Below are positions 13,051 through 23,597 of a DNA stretch of 64,000 bases, in pieces. The notes under the pieces are model-generated. The model saw only the letters and a list, made by a program, of their open reading frames with translations. It was not told the DNA's origin and made no database searches. The stretch lies in contig JAQFVV010006274.1 of assembly GCA_028023455.1 (NCBI GenBank), positions 1,056,001 to 1,120,000 of the forward strand, written 5' to 3'. The number at the start of each line of letters is the position of its first letter. The stretch's first letter is position 1. This DNA is from Epiperipatus broadwayi (taxonomy: Eukaryota; Onychophora; Udeonychophora; Euonychophora; Peripatidae). The translations under genes were made by a program, and so were the position numbers.

Positions 13051-13879
13051 ATATATATCAAGATTATCAATAGATACATGGTATAGACATGTATTAGGAG
13101 TGTAATTCCTGTTTACGTTGGACTATTTAATATGATTAAATTGAAAATCATGTAAACCTTGTATTAATCCATGTATATTGGTAACTAGTTTTCTTTTTTC
13201 TTAAACTGTCCAATATATTAAACTTATAACCAATTTAAAGACCTAATAAAAGATAATTTTAATAATAAAATTATACCACCCTAAACGATAGTCTGATTCA
13301 GTAATACTAAGCATATTATTGTGAACAATTTAATCCACAGCAATCACAACATCAATTTATTTTATTCCAGAATAGATTGGGAGAGAATTAAAAATAAAAT
13401 TAAAAAAACAAACAAACAATTAAGTTCAGTAAGTATTTAAATTAATGCCTAATTATAGTATATTGCCTGTTTTATTTTATCTTAGTCCAGTTTAAATGAA
13501 ATAATAGTTTTTCAGTTTATAAAGATAAATCACATAAAATTGCATGAATAACCCCATTTGCATTGAAATACAAAATAATAAGGAAGTACAAAATTAAGAG
13601 GTGCAGTAATAAATAAAAATTATAATTTTTAGATTCTTAAAAAATTATTATTATTATCTTTAATTCAGACAAGTGAAATGTTATTATATCTCTGGTACAT
13701 TAATTTTTAATGCTCAATTTTTTTTTTAATTTTTTTTTTTTTTAGTCGCAAACAATTGATACTGTAGATATGAAAATCATGATTAAGTAGAATACTGCAA
13801 TATTTTTTTACTTTTTTTAAAATAAATAATTTTTTAAATAATAATGAAATCTAAATACAATCGAAGTTTCTTTTTCAGA
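13051..13879. other. A+T-rich intergenic sequence
   Basis: Probably includes the LINE 3' tail. Long A and T runs around 13400 and 13720-13745. No gene seen. Confidence 0.4.
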
Positions 13880-15455
13880 TGTCTAGAAAAAAAGATGGAA
13901 CTATTACTAAAAAGAGAGATGACATCATGAAATGGGTAGAAGAGTTCTGTCAAGAATTATATAGTCATAAAGAATAAATACTTTCTACATCTATTATATC
14001 TTCTGAATTACCCAGAATTTCAAATGAAGAAGTGAGACATGAAATTAATTTGTGAAGAAAGGAAAAGCTCCAAATAATGATGGAATTATAATCGATATAT
14101 TAAAAGAAGCAGATGAAGAATAGAAAGGTTTTTGGCAAAATTTATACTAAATGTCTAAGTGATAAAGATGTATCAGTTGATTGAAAGAATACAGTATTAA
14201 TATTAATATTTAAGAAGGTGATAAGGAAGAATTTAGAAATTACAGATTTATCAACCTTTTATAAGTTTTATACAATTTTTTTTTTTGCCAAGATAATTAC
14301 AACACATGGACAGAGAACATTGAATTTCACCAACCAAGAGAACAAGCTGGATTTAAAAGTAGTTTTTGTACAGTAGATCATATCTAAATATTGAGAGAAG
14401 TTGTAGAAAGGATTAATGAATATGATATGGGTTGCCATTATGCTTTGGATCTGTAGATTATGAAAAGGCATTTGATTCTATAAGCATTTCTTCAGTGATT
14501 AAAACATTGGATCATCAAGGTATAGACCCAGTATATTGTCATATTCTGAAGAATATTGATAAAAATGCAATAGCAACAATTAGGTAACACAATGATACTA
14601 GGAAGGTTAATATTGGGAAGGGTGTAAGACAGGGTGACTCCAAAACATTTTACAGCAGTGCTACAAAAAGTATTTTGTGGATTATTTTGGGAAGCTAAAG
14701 GAGTAAAAGTTAATTTGCAGATGATGTAGTTTTTGCAAATAATACTTTAGAACTTCAGGAAATGTAGAAGTTATCAGATGAAAGTAAGAAACCAGAACTA
14801 AGGGTAAATGTTAAATGTTTAATGGATTTCTCAAAAGAAGAAAATAAAGATCGATTATGATGAGTTAGAAGAAGTTAACAACTATAAATACCTTAATCAT
14901 ATTATTACTACAGATGGAAACATGATGGATGAAATTAATCATATAATTAAACTTGGTTGGGGTGCTTTTGGTAGAAATAACTTAATACTAAAAGGAAATA
15001 TGCCTTTGTGTTTGAAAAGGAAGGTTTTTTATATAAATGTGTTTTGAACACTTGATAGAAGAGCAATACAGAGACTTCAGACCACTCAAAGAAGTATGGA
15101 GCGATGCATGTTTGGAGTAGCAAGAAGAGATCGAAGACACAATATGTTGTTAAAAGAACAAACAGTTTTTACTGACATCATGGAAAAAATTAAAAGACTG
15201 GAGTTGGGCTAAGTCATATTGCTAGAAGATATGATAATAGATGTACAATTGAAATCTTAAACGGGATTACAAGATATTGTAAAATATCTAAAAAGAGACC
15301 ACATGTGAGATGGATAGATGAAATAAGAAAGTGTGCAGGTGTAATGTGGAGAAGAGAGTTTAGAAATCAGAGAAGATGGATTAAACTTGGAGAGACGTTC
15401 ATCTGTAGTGGCTTGATAATCGTTGATGATGATGACTTATTTATTGTAGATTATG
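13880..15455 (+). pseudogene. RTE-clade LINE relic: reverse transcriptase and C-terminus
   Basis: Reading through stops and frameshifts gives the ordered RT landmarks of RTE elements: a KKRDDIMKWVEEFCQELYS stretch (about 13910-13970), KGKAPNNDG (14060), a KKGDKEEFRNYR phrase (14212), the GVRQGDS block (14620), the catalytic FADDVVFAN box (14713-14740), a NNYKYL block (14878), and the C-terminal RWIDEIRKCAG...WIKLGETF segment (15309-15405). The element ends in GATGATGATGA at about 15427-15437, the short triplet tail characteristic of RTE/BovB-type LINEs. It is 5'-truncated, since the endonuclease is absent here. A matching endonuclease remnant sits alone at 32290-32800. Confidence 0.8.
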
Positions 15456-16880
15456 CCTGCTCTTTTAGCCAAATGAATTATAACTGTCTTTTTAATTGGC
15501 TATTATATGCTATTAGTGGAAAAACTTAGAAAAAACATATATTTTAATTTGTTTTTATCTTTTGTATTATAATAATACACACGGATATGGAAAATGTACA
15601 TTTTTGAACAATTTGTTTCTGCAGCACATTGTGATGGTGCTGATACAGCATTCATTTTACAGCAGAAACTGAAATTTATATTGACTTATTAATTTTTAAC
15701 AAATCTGAAGATATCAATCAGTATTATATAGGAGTCCGTAATACAAAGGAGCTGACAATGTCACTAATTGGTTTATTCTTTGTCCCAAGGCTTTGAGAGT
15801 ACTAGTGAACATACTTCAAAATTAACAATTGTATTTTATTTTGTAATTTGTTTACATATTTATGATTTTTTTGCAAGTTATTTCTAAAATATTTATTTTA
15901 TATCAAAAATATTTATGATTAACATTAGACTTTATTTGAAAATGTTTTTAAAAAGCCAAGTCAAGTGAAACTGTAATTACAGTAAAATAGAAATTATGTT
16001 TAATGGGAAAATGAACATGTTTCTAAATGCCTGAACAGACATTTTTTGTAATATTATAACAATTATAAATGCAGTTTTAAAATTTAAAACAAAATTTTGT
16101 TGCTTTATAGTATCAATAATGGATTCAGTAGTGTTTTAATTAGCACATAGCAATCACCCAATAAGAAAAAAGTTATTACTCAGTTTAGTACTTATTTTCT
16201 GTATTTGCAAAGTTGAAATATCTTTTTGAATATTTTTCATTTATAAACTTATAATTATAATATAAAACTAATGATTATTGAATTATGGAATAGAATTAAT
16301 ATTGAATTTCAAAAATAAAGTATCGAAAATATAACCAAAACTGTCCTTAGGGATTTTATACAAAAATGGTAGTAGTAGTAAAATGGAAATTTTTTATTTT
16401 GTTTATATTCGATTTTACTTTTGTATGCAAAACATTTGTAGTTTCTATACTTGAGAAATATCTTTATTTGTTTATTTATTTTTTATTGCTAATTTCAATA
16501 AATCTTATATATATATTAAAAAAATCTTTTAATAACCTTTTTTCATTGAGAATTTTAATATCATTAACTGCTTTTCGAAATCTAGTTCATTCTCTTAATT
16601 AATGGATTTTGTTTCATTTATTTTTTAAACCTTATCTATTCTTTAGTGTTTTTTTTTTTAGCTAGAAGAAAGTAGCACATACCAAATCCACATATTAATA
16701 AATGTTTTTGTTCAGTTTAGCATATCTTAATTCAGAAATAAGTCATTTATCTTTCAACGTCTTTTTTCATTACATTTTTCTAATTCAGTCTTTTTTTATT
16801 ATTCAGCTAATTAGGCAAATGATTGTCTTTCACTTTAATGGCAAAACACATTGAATATCTATCTAACCCATGATCGCACT
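15456..16880. other. A+T-rich intergenic sequence
   Basis: No gene or repeat recognised. The plus-strand frame 16366-16602 is Phe/Ile/Leu-rich chance translation of T-rich DNA. Confidence 0.4.
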
Positions 16881-16884
16881 GCAT

Positions 16885-17015
16885 CTGCAATTGTTAAGCA
16901 CTGTTATATTTTAAACACTTTTTTTTCATGTATCAAAGCATTGGCCGGGAAGCGAACCTGGGACAACTGCTTGTAAGTTAGCTATGCTGGACACTCGACT
17001 ACCAACTCACTTTTT
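16885..17015 (-). mobile_element. tRNA-derived SINE or tRNA pseudogene
   Basis: Read on the minus strand, a box-A-like TAGTCGAGTGT (10 of 11 to TRGYNNARNNG) lies 43 bp before a box-B-like GGTTCGCTTCC (10 of 11 to GGTTCGANTCC), followed by CGGCC. These are RNA polymerase III internal promoter elements. The intervening arms do not pair as a good cloverleaf and the acceptor stem is missing, so a working tRNA gene is unlikely. A tRNA-derived SINE head is the best reading. Confidence 0.5.
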
Positions 17016-17694
17016 GGTTGTGAACTCATTCTAATTCAGCAAGAGCTTACATTCAAGTAATGGATTTTATCCTTACTACAAGATTATCAAGATTGAATTC
17101 AAGTTACAAAAAAATTGACACGATATAACATAAAGGGTAATAAATAACCAGGGGTAATCATTTCCAATAAGGACATGGATTCTCACTATAAAAGAAACAG
17201 CAACACTGCTGTTTAGACAACATTGGACAATTGTCAAATTTTGAGCAGTATTATAGGACTCAGGCAGCATGCTCAAACCTTGAGCAGGAAACTGCTAGCT
17301 ATAGGTATCACTAGATCTACACATAAAGCAAGACACATGTAGGCTGGAAATGTCAGAATCTTAAAGAGAAATCACAGTATCTATCTTTAATATTAGCTGT
17401 AGCGCTAACAGCTAGACTTGCCTAGTTTGCCAACCATAATGGAGGCAGACTGTTAATCTAAACATTGTATTGTATATATTGAGAGTGATAACCTCAATTT
17501 AATATATTAATGGAAGTAAAAAATTTATGAAAAAGTAACAGAAAACAAAACTACAAGTAAGATTATTACATTAATTTCTTTAGTTAAATCAACTCATCAG
17601 AATTCATTTCAAATATAATGATACAATAACTAAGAATATCAGGACACAACTTTAGCCTCAACTATAAATGTGCAGATTGATTTTGGAATGAATG
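17016..17694. other. Intergenic sequence, possibly SINE body or flank
   Basis: Mixed-composition DNA with no supported frame. The minus frame 17076-17276 is not recognised and has no context. The region may include the tail of the SINE or an unclassified repeat. Confidence 0.3.
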
Positions 17695-17699
17695 ATAGT

Positions 17700-17900
17700 G
17701 AACCAATATAAACAGGGTTATACATCAGCAATTTCACGCAGCTATGAGTATGACGTCATGGAGCTTTAAAAGTGCTAAGCATTAAATAAATTATTAATAA
17801 ATAAATATAACTTCTCTAACAAGCATTAAAAGCGCATAATTATTGGTATTTTACATTCATTTAATGAAATCTGATTAATCAATTGTTGTTGCTTTAAAAT
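17700..17900 (+). mobile_element. Diverged Penelope-like element 3'-end fragment
   Basis: The string agctatgagtatga (17740) followed by aaaagtgctaagcatt (17770) and a short A+T tail aligns with the 3' ends of the two Penelope-like copies (agctatgagtatgaga...gaaagcgctaacc at 18908 and its counterpart at 21409). It is more diverged than those two are from each other. It makes a third unit in the same orientation, immediately 5' of copy 1. Confidence 0.5.
17737..17785 (+). ncRNA. Hammerhead-ribozyme-like motif, third diverged copy
   Basis: CTATGAG followed by a palindromic TATGACGTCATG (a perfect candidate stem II), then a degraded TTTAAAAGTGCTAAGCATT where GAAA would be expected. The stem differs from the one in the two younger copies. 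Confidence 0.25.
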
Positions 17901-18101
17901 AAATAAGATGTCAATTAAATATTGGTATAAAAAATGTATGTAACGTAACTGTTATTTACAACAATCAATTTTAGAACAAAAAAGAAAGTGAATCTGACAT
18001 TCTCTTTAATTTAGAACATACAAAACGAATTTCAAGCCATCTCAGGATTAACCCTCAGTAGCACTGATAAAAACAAGGAACAGGAAATAAAATATCTAGA
18101 C

Positions 18102-18845
18102 TTGATAATAAAAAGAGAGAATACATACCTAGATTATAAAATGATAATTAAACCGCTGCACATAAGAGGTTACACAAGTCCAAAGTCTAATACCCCCAAC
18201 ACATATAAATGGGCAGGTATGAATGCTTTTCTATTCAGAAATCATCATTTATGTAAATACACAGGGAAAAACAACATCGATAAATATATAAAGGAAATGA
18301 CCAACATAAGCTTTAAACCCAGTACTATCCATCAGAGAATAAAAACATTTTATAGAAAACTCAATAATAAACAGCCTAAAGACAATATGAAATACTTAAC
18401 AATTCCATTTATACCTAATGTAACTTCAAAAATTGCTAAAAAATTGTCTAACGATTTTAAATTTAGCTTCAGAATACCTCCTAACACTAAACAGCTAATA
18501 AATAATTCCAAAGATAAAATAGAAAAAGATCAAGCCCCTCATGTAGTCTATAAAATAGCATGCTCTCAATTAGGCTGCCAGGCATCTTACTACGATGAGA
18601 CTCGGGCTAACATCAATACAAGAATTTCCCAACACAGGTATGCATACAACTGGGTTAAAAATAAAAATGAAGGGACATCAATCTTCTGGGACCACCAAGC
18701 AGCTAGAGACCATGTATTTGAACCCACTTCTGCCCAAATAATTTGCACAAGAAAAGTCAATGAAGCTTTTTACATAGCAAATGATCTCAGTGCCATTAAT
18801 AGAAGATATGCATGCTTTGTTCTCTCCAAACAATGGACTACCTAA
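18102..18845 (+). CDS. Penelope-like RT C-terminus with GIY-YIG endonuclease, truncated element
   Basis: The open frame has 247 codons and ends in a stop at the same place as copy 2. The first part corresponds to the RT thumb/linker. The last 100 residues are the GIY-YIG nuclease: the HVVYKIACSQLGC start carries the first Tyr and the paired Cys of the metal site seen in this family, followed by SYYDETRANINTRI. The G of the second Tyr-x-Gly signature is Asp here (YYD, versus YCG in copy 2), which is expected to hurt catalysis. The frame has no natural start and no RT palm, so it is a 5'-truncated relic that has stayed open by youth, not an active gene. It lacks the A-run frameshift present in copy 2, so that frameshift arose in copy 2. 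Confidence 0.75.
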   Translation: MIIKRENTYLDYKMIIKPLHIRGYTSPKSNTPNTYKWAGMNAFLFRNHHLCKYTGKNNIDKYIKEMTNISFKPSTIHQRIKTFYRKLNNKQPKDNMKYLTIPFIPNVTSKIAKKLSNDFKFSFRIPPNTKQLINNSKDKIEKDQAPHVVYKIACSQLGCQASYYDETRANINTRISQHRYAYNWVKNKNEGTSIFWDHQAARDHVFEPTSAQIICTRKVNEAFYIANDLSAINRRYACFVLSKQWTT

Positions 18846-18902
18846 TTAAAAAATTCAAGCTCATTTGCATATGTGTACAATAAATCACAACAGCATTCAT
18901 TC

Positions 18903-18955
18903 GTAAAGCTATGAGTATGAGATTTAAATACTAAATCTTGAAAGCGCTAACCAGG
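18903..18955 (+). ncRNA. Hammerhead-ribozyme-like motif in Penelope 3' end, copy 1
   Basis: CTATGAG, a GATTT..AAATC stem, then TTGAAAGCGCTAA. In order this matches the hammerhead core CTGATGAG / stem II / CGAAA followed by a very short stem III. The G of CTGA is missing, so the core is degenerate. Hammerhead ribozymes are known in Penelope-like elements of many animals, where they sit in this terminal region. Confidence 0.35.
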
Positions 18956-19477
18956 CATATTAAACATTATAGTATAATTACAGTTTCACTAACGCATGCT
19001 AAAAAAATCGCATTTTTATAATTACAATTTTTATTGGTGAAGAGAAAAACAATTTATTACATAAATGAATCGACTCGATTGGCAATGGCAGATTACGAGG
19101 GTAAGTAATTTTATTGGTACTTTAAATCAAAGACTCTCCTTTTTACAAAAATGCCAACAGTATAATATTATTCCAAATTGCTGTAGAGTAAAAATTAATT
19201 GATGCATATATAATCACGATGCTGTCACTAGAAAAACGCAAAAATATTTGTTTGCAATTATGACAAAGGGATGTAAAAATGCTCTAAAGAAAGCAAATAA
19301 GTGATGGGATAGAATGACCACTCACAGAGTAATTCCCAACTCCATTATTAACAAGGGCAATAAACTAAAGCTGAAATTAACAGTTAAATTCATGAAAAAA
19401 AAATAAAATTTCTGGCACACAAGCAAAATATAGCAATAACCCCTACCAATGCAGCAGTTACATATGTAAACAGAACA

Positions 19478-21347
19478 ATGATAAATCCTCCGGAAGAAAT
19501 TAGAAACGTTCTCGAGCTGGGGCTTAAATTCATTGGAGGTCAGTGGACACAGCCAAAAATGGAAATCATGGCTGATATTGAGGCCGGTCTTATAAACGAA
19601 CCCATCAAAGAAATGGTTGTAGAACAGGTTATAAAAATTATTAAACATAAAAATTTATTACCTAAGCATAACAATTGGAATGACAAAATTAATAAAACTA
19701 AACAATTTCTAGAAAGTAACTCAATTTTATGCATCAAAGAGGATAAAGGCAATAGATTCATGTTAATTTCAAGAGATGAGTACACAAACAAAATGGAAGA
19801 GCAGATCAACAAACTTAAGTTCACATGCATAACTGAAAACAATAATAAAATCAACAAAGATAGATTCATATCCAATATATTAAAGACTCATTAAGATAAA
19901 ACACTATCTAGGGCTGAATATTTCCGAATCAACCCATCATCTTCCAAAGCACCTAGAATGTTTACCAGCATAAAACTGCATAAAGAAAACTCTCCTCTCA
20001 GATTAATGCTCGACTTTGGAGGCGTCCACTATTTCCAAACTGCAAAAATGATCAACCTATGGCTTATAGATTCCCTGGGATTTGGAAACCACACTGTCAA
20101 ATCATCATTTGAATTTGTGGAAAGAATAAAAAATGCTAAAATAGATTTAGAACACAAAATGACTGTATGCGATGTCAATGAACTCTATGGCTCAATTAAC
20201 AGAAAAACCTCCATTGTCATCATCAAAGATGAACTAAATAAGAAAAATTATCCAACAAAACGAATTGATTTTATAATAGAATTCTTGAAGTGGCTGGATA
20301 ACAACATATTGGCTAAATTTGAAAACAAATGGTATGTTATGAATGATGGTTGGCCAATGGGATTGCCGATGAGTGGAATTGTTGCTAGTATTGTCATAAA
20401 CCATTACGAGAGTCAAATTCTTCTGACACACTTCACAACAGAACCAACTCTCATATACACTCAATATGTTGACGACATTCTTATTGCAGCAAAACCTTCC
20501 ACCACTATCAACATACAAAATGAATTTCAAGCCATCTCAGGATTAACCCTCAGTAGAACTGATGAAAACAAGGAACAGGAAATAAAATATCTAGACTTGA
20601 TAATAAAAAGAGAGAACACATACCTAGATTATAAAATGATAATTAAACCGCTGCACATAAGAGGTTACACAAGTCCAAAGTCTAATACCCCCAACACATA
20701 TAAATGGGCAAGTATGAATGCTTTCCTATTCAGAAATCACCATTTATGTAAATACACAGTGGATAGGAAAAACAACATCTATAAATATATAAAGGAAATG
20801 ACCAACATAGGCTTTAAACCCAGTACTATCCATCAGAGAATAAAAACATTTTATAGAAAACTCAATAATAAACAGCCTAAAGACAATATGAAATACTTAA
20901 CAATTCCATTTATACCTAATGTAACTTCAAAAATTGCTAAAAAAATTGACTAATGATTTCAAATTTAGCTTCAGAACACCTCCTAACACTAACCGACTAA
21001 TAAATAATTCCAAAGATAAAATAGAAAAAGATCAAGCCCCTCATGTGGTCTATAAAATAGCATGCCCTCAATTAGGCTGCCAGGCATCTTATTGTGGTGA
21101 GACTCGGGCTAACCTCAATAGAAGAATTTACCAATACAGGTATGATAAAAATGAAGGAACATCAATCTTCTGGGATTACCAAGCAGCTACAGACCATGTA
21201 TTCGAACCCAGTTCTGCCCAAATAATTTGCACAGAGAAGAGTGATGCCAAAAGAAAAGTCAAAGAATCTTTTTACATAGCAAATGATCTCAGTGCCATTA
21301 ATAGAAGAGAGGCATGCTTTGCTCTCTGCAAACGATGGACTAACTAA
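19478..21347 (+). pseudogene. Penelope-like reverse transcriptase / GIY-YIG endonuclease, one stop and one frameshift
   Basis: Telomerase-related RT joined to a GIY-YIG nuclease, the machinery of Penelope-like retrotransposition. 19478-19891 is the N-terminal part. A TAA at 19892-19894 interrupts it, and the frame continues unchanged through 20953. Landmarks: KAPRMFTSIKLHK (about 19948-19990), CDVNELYGS (palm motif A region, 20169), GWPMGLPMSG (20350), catalytic YVDDILIA (20465-20488), and KYLDLIIKRE after it. At about 20936-20945 an A-run is one base longer than in copy 1, shifting the frame. The endonuclease then reads on in 20934-21347, with HVVYKIACPQLGC, SYCGETRANLNRRI and a conserved C-terminus. 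The open frame also extends upstream of 19478 for about 30 codons without a start. Only two lesions plus the uncertain start suggest a fairly recent loss. Confidence 0.85.
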
Positions 21348-21403
21348 TTAAAAATTCAAGCTCATTTGCATATGTGTACAATAAATCACAACAGTCTTCA
21401 TTC

Positions 21404-21457
21404 GTAAAGCTATGAGTGTGAGATTTAAATACTAAATCTTGAAAGCGCTAAGCAGGC
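21404..21457 (+). ncRNA. Hammerhead-ribozyme-like motif in Penelope 3' end, copy 2
   Basis: Same architecture as in copy 1: CTATGAG, stem GATTT/AAATC, TTGAAAGCGCTAAGC. The stem III closing pair GC..GC is better preserved here than in copy 1. The core still lacks the G of CTGATGA. Confidence 0.35.
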
Positions 21458-21556
21458 ATATTAAACATTATAGTATAATTACAGCTTCACTAACGCATGC
21501 GAAAAAATTGCATATTTATAATTACAATTTTTATTGGTGAAGAGAAAAACAATTTA

Positions 21557-22292
21557 AAACAATAATTAAAACAAAGAATTAAAACAATACTTTGTAATCT
21601 TATCCAGATAATAAAAGTTTTGAATTAGTGGTATTTTAATCAGTTCACAATTTTAATTAATAATGCTGATTATAGAAAAGTTTGAAACTGGAAACAAAAA
21701 AAGTTAAACTTTGTTAAAAACAAAACATAACCTGAAACTAAATATATATTTGCTTACAGTATTGATCTAGATGAAGTATGCTTTTAAAATGCGTAGTCTC
21801 ATATTCAGTTTTATTGTCCAAATACCCCATGTGTCATTTATAAAGCTCAATGGTAGAATGATGACTTAAGGACTAAAAACTGAATCAAAGCTTAGTCTAA
21901 CACTTACTATACTTTTAATATTCCATAATTTTCCTGTAAACTAATCATTTAATACTCCAATGTATGCAGATTGTTGATGACATTAGGTTTGTTACTAAAA
22001 ATACCATGATTCCATGCTTCTTAATTCATACCAGATTATTTATTTATGAATTTTGTAATGTAAAGTTATCTTAGTGAAGTGTCAATATCTAAAAGACCAA
22101 AATTTTTTTATTAGTGCTTTTATATTTTCTTTGAATAATATAGAAATGATTGCAATTAATAAATTCATCATTGTAAAAATTTATTTTTCCAATGAATTTT
22201 CGAATCAAAAAACAGTAAAACATTTTTTTCTCTCCAAATTTTGCATTAATGTGTATTTACAAAATACCATTTACAATCTTCAACCTTGATAT
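21557..22292. other. A+T-rich intergenic sequence
   Basis: No gene supported. The plus frame 22074-22289 is low-complexity and unrecognised. Confidence 0.4.
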
Positions 22293-23597
22293 TGTAACGG
22301 TTAGGTTTGTACATTTGCTCAACAGACTGAGAGACCGAGACAGAGAACCAAAAGCTGACCAAGTCGGGATAGTAATATCCTACGTCAACTCATTGTGAAA
22401 GACATGCCTGAGGCTAAACTCGATATCTCTTTATTCACGTTCCAGCAATAGCAAAGCAGTAAAACACGAGACACCCCCCACACACATACACACATAGATA
22501 TTATACAACTTAACTAGTGATTCATCAAGTAATGAGTAAGAATGGAGACTGAGAGGGATTTATATTTCATGAATTTAATGTAACAATTAATAAGTTATAA
22601 AGCAAGGTAAATTATGTACGTATTGCTCACACGCAGGTGAGTGAATACTTAGGATTACAAAGAATATGAAAATGCAAATTATATTGCGCTCAAACACAGG
22701 TGAATGAATACTTAGGTTTACAAAGAATATTAATGAATAGTTAGTAAATGATAACGCAAATTATATATATACTGCTCACACAGAGGTGAGTGAATACTTA
22801 GATTTACAAAATGTTTAATGTGATTATCAATAAACGATAAACAAAGACAATTATATTTGCTCACGTGCAGGTAAGTGAAATTTAGGGTTGCAAAATGTCT
22901 AAATAGATTAACAGTTGCAGAACTGACAATATGCTTATACCATCCTTTATGTTACATGAGAATATACACATAATTGAGACTTAAGGTCTCAAAGACTAGG
23001 CGATTTGACCTCCAACCAAACTCATTATAAGGTTAAGTAAATTATGAGATAAATATTTCCCATCCTCTATGTCATAATTTATGCTATGGACTACGTCAGG
23101 AAAATTAGTAATGGCTAGAGTGATCAATTAATGGGCAATGGCTTGGAGTTATATTATTAAGTTTAAACATAATTTATAATAATATTTTAGTAATATTATA
23201 TATAATTACTCTGGAGTTATATTATTAAGTTGAAACATAAGTTATAATATTTTAGTAATATATATAATTATTACACAGATAATCACATTAACTCAGATTT
23301 CGAATTGGATCAAAGCTGATGTTAATTCCTATGGGGGGCTGAACTGATGCTGGGTAGTCTAACATCAGATTCTATGGCATTACAAACTATAATATCAGAA
23401 TATACCTAGTAATCGGTTCGTCCGACCACGCTACTTGCTATAATATGAAGAGGCCCCTTTATTCAAGTGGATGGAACAGCGACTGAAGGAACCCTTGGAA
23501 TGCTTTGGTTCCTTCAAATACAAAATAAATAATCACAGTTGCCTAAACTTAAGAGGCATAACTTGACATGGAATCTATCTTGATGTAGGCCATTACA
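22293..23597 (+). mobile_element. Candidate solo LTR, family member B
   Basis: Begins TGTAACGG and ends CCATTACA, an imperfect 8-bp terminal inverted pair with the TG...CA ends of LTRs, over 1305 bp. Flanking 5-mers are GATAT (22288-22292) and GGTAT (23598-23602), a 4 of 5 match to a target duplication. It shares with copy D the block ttattcacgttccagcaa...aacacgagac (compare ttaattcatgttccacc...aacatgagac at 49369). No internal coding region and no partner LTR, so it is probably a solo LTR. The near-match duplication keeps this tentative. Confidence 0.5.
22625..22910 (+). repeat. Four variable units of a GCTCACACGCAGGTGAGTGAATACTTAG tandem repeat inside LTR B
   Basis: The anchor gctca...caggtgagtgaatactta occurs at 22625, 22688, 22774 and 22859. 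Each is followed by a gg(a/t)ttacaaa word and a variable A+T-rich filler, giving spacings of 63, 86 and 85 bp. Confidence 0.8.

Larger units (their letters stand above)
18016..19056 (+). mobile_element. Penelope-like element copy 1, 5'-truncated
   Basis: Aligns from its first base (aacatacaaaacgaattt) with 20511 onward of copy 2, and ends at the same motif (gaagagaaaaacaattta) as copy 2 does at 21556. Copy 2 starts directly after it, so the two are head to tail. This is the pseudo-LTR-like tandem arrangement typical of Penelope-like elements. Truncation removes the RT palm but keeps the linker and the endonuclease domain. Confidence 0.85.
19057..21556 (+). mobile_element. Penelope-like element copy 2, longer copy
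   Basis: About 2.5 kb, directly downstream of copy 1 in the same direction and sharing its 3' end. Contains most of the RT, the linker and the GIY-YIG domain. Identity to copy 1 over the shared kilobase is high by eye, with scattered substitutions and a few small indels (for example an extra gaagagtgatgccaaa segment here and an extra aactgggttaaa segment in copy 1). Its 5' portion (19057-19477) has no counterpart in the window and presumably holds the leader and the N-terminal codons. Confidence 0.85.

Noticed and set aside
16924-16996. A functional tRNA gene on the minus strand
   Set aside because: The internal promoter boxes are present, but no acceptor stem or anticodon arm pairs properly, so it was called a SINE or tRNA pseudogene.
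22625-22910. Spaced repeats resembling a CRISPR array
   Set aside because: Units are diverged, spacing varies from 63 to 86 bp, the fillers are related A+T-rich sequence, and the surrounding DNA is eukaryotic. It is a degenerate tandem repeat inside an LTR-like element.
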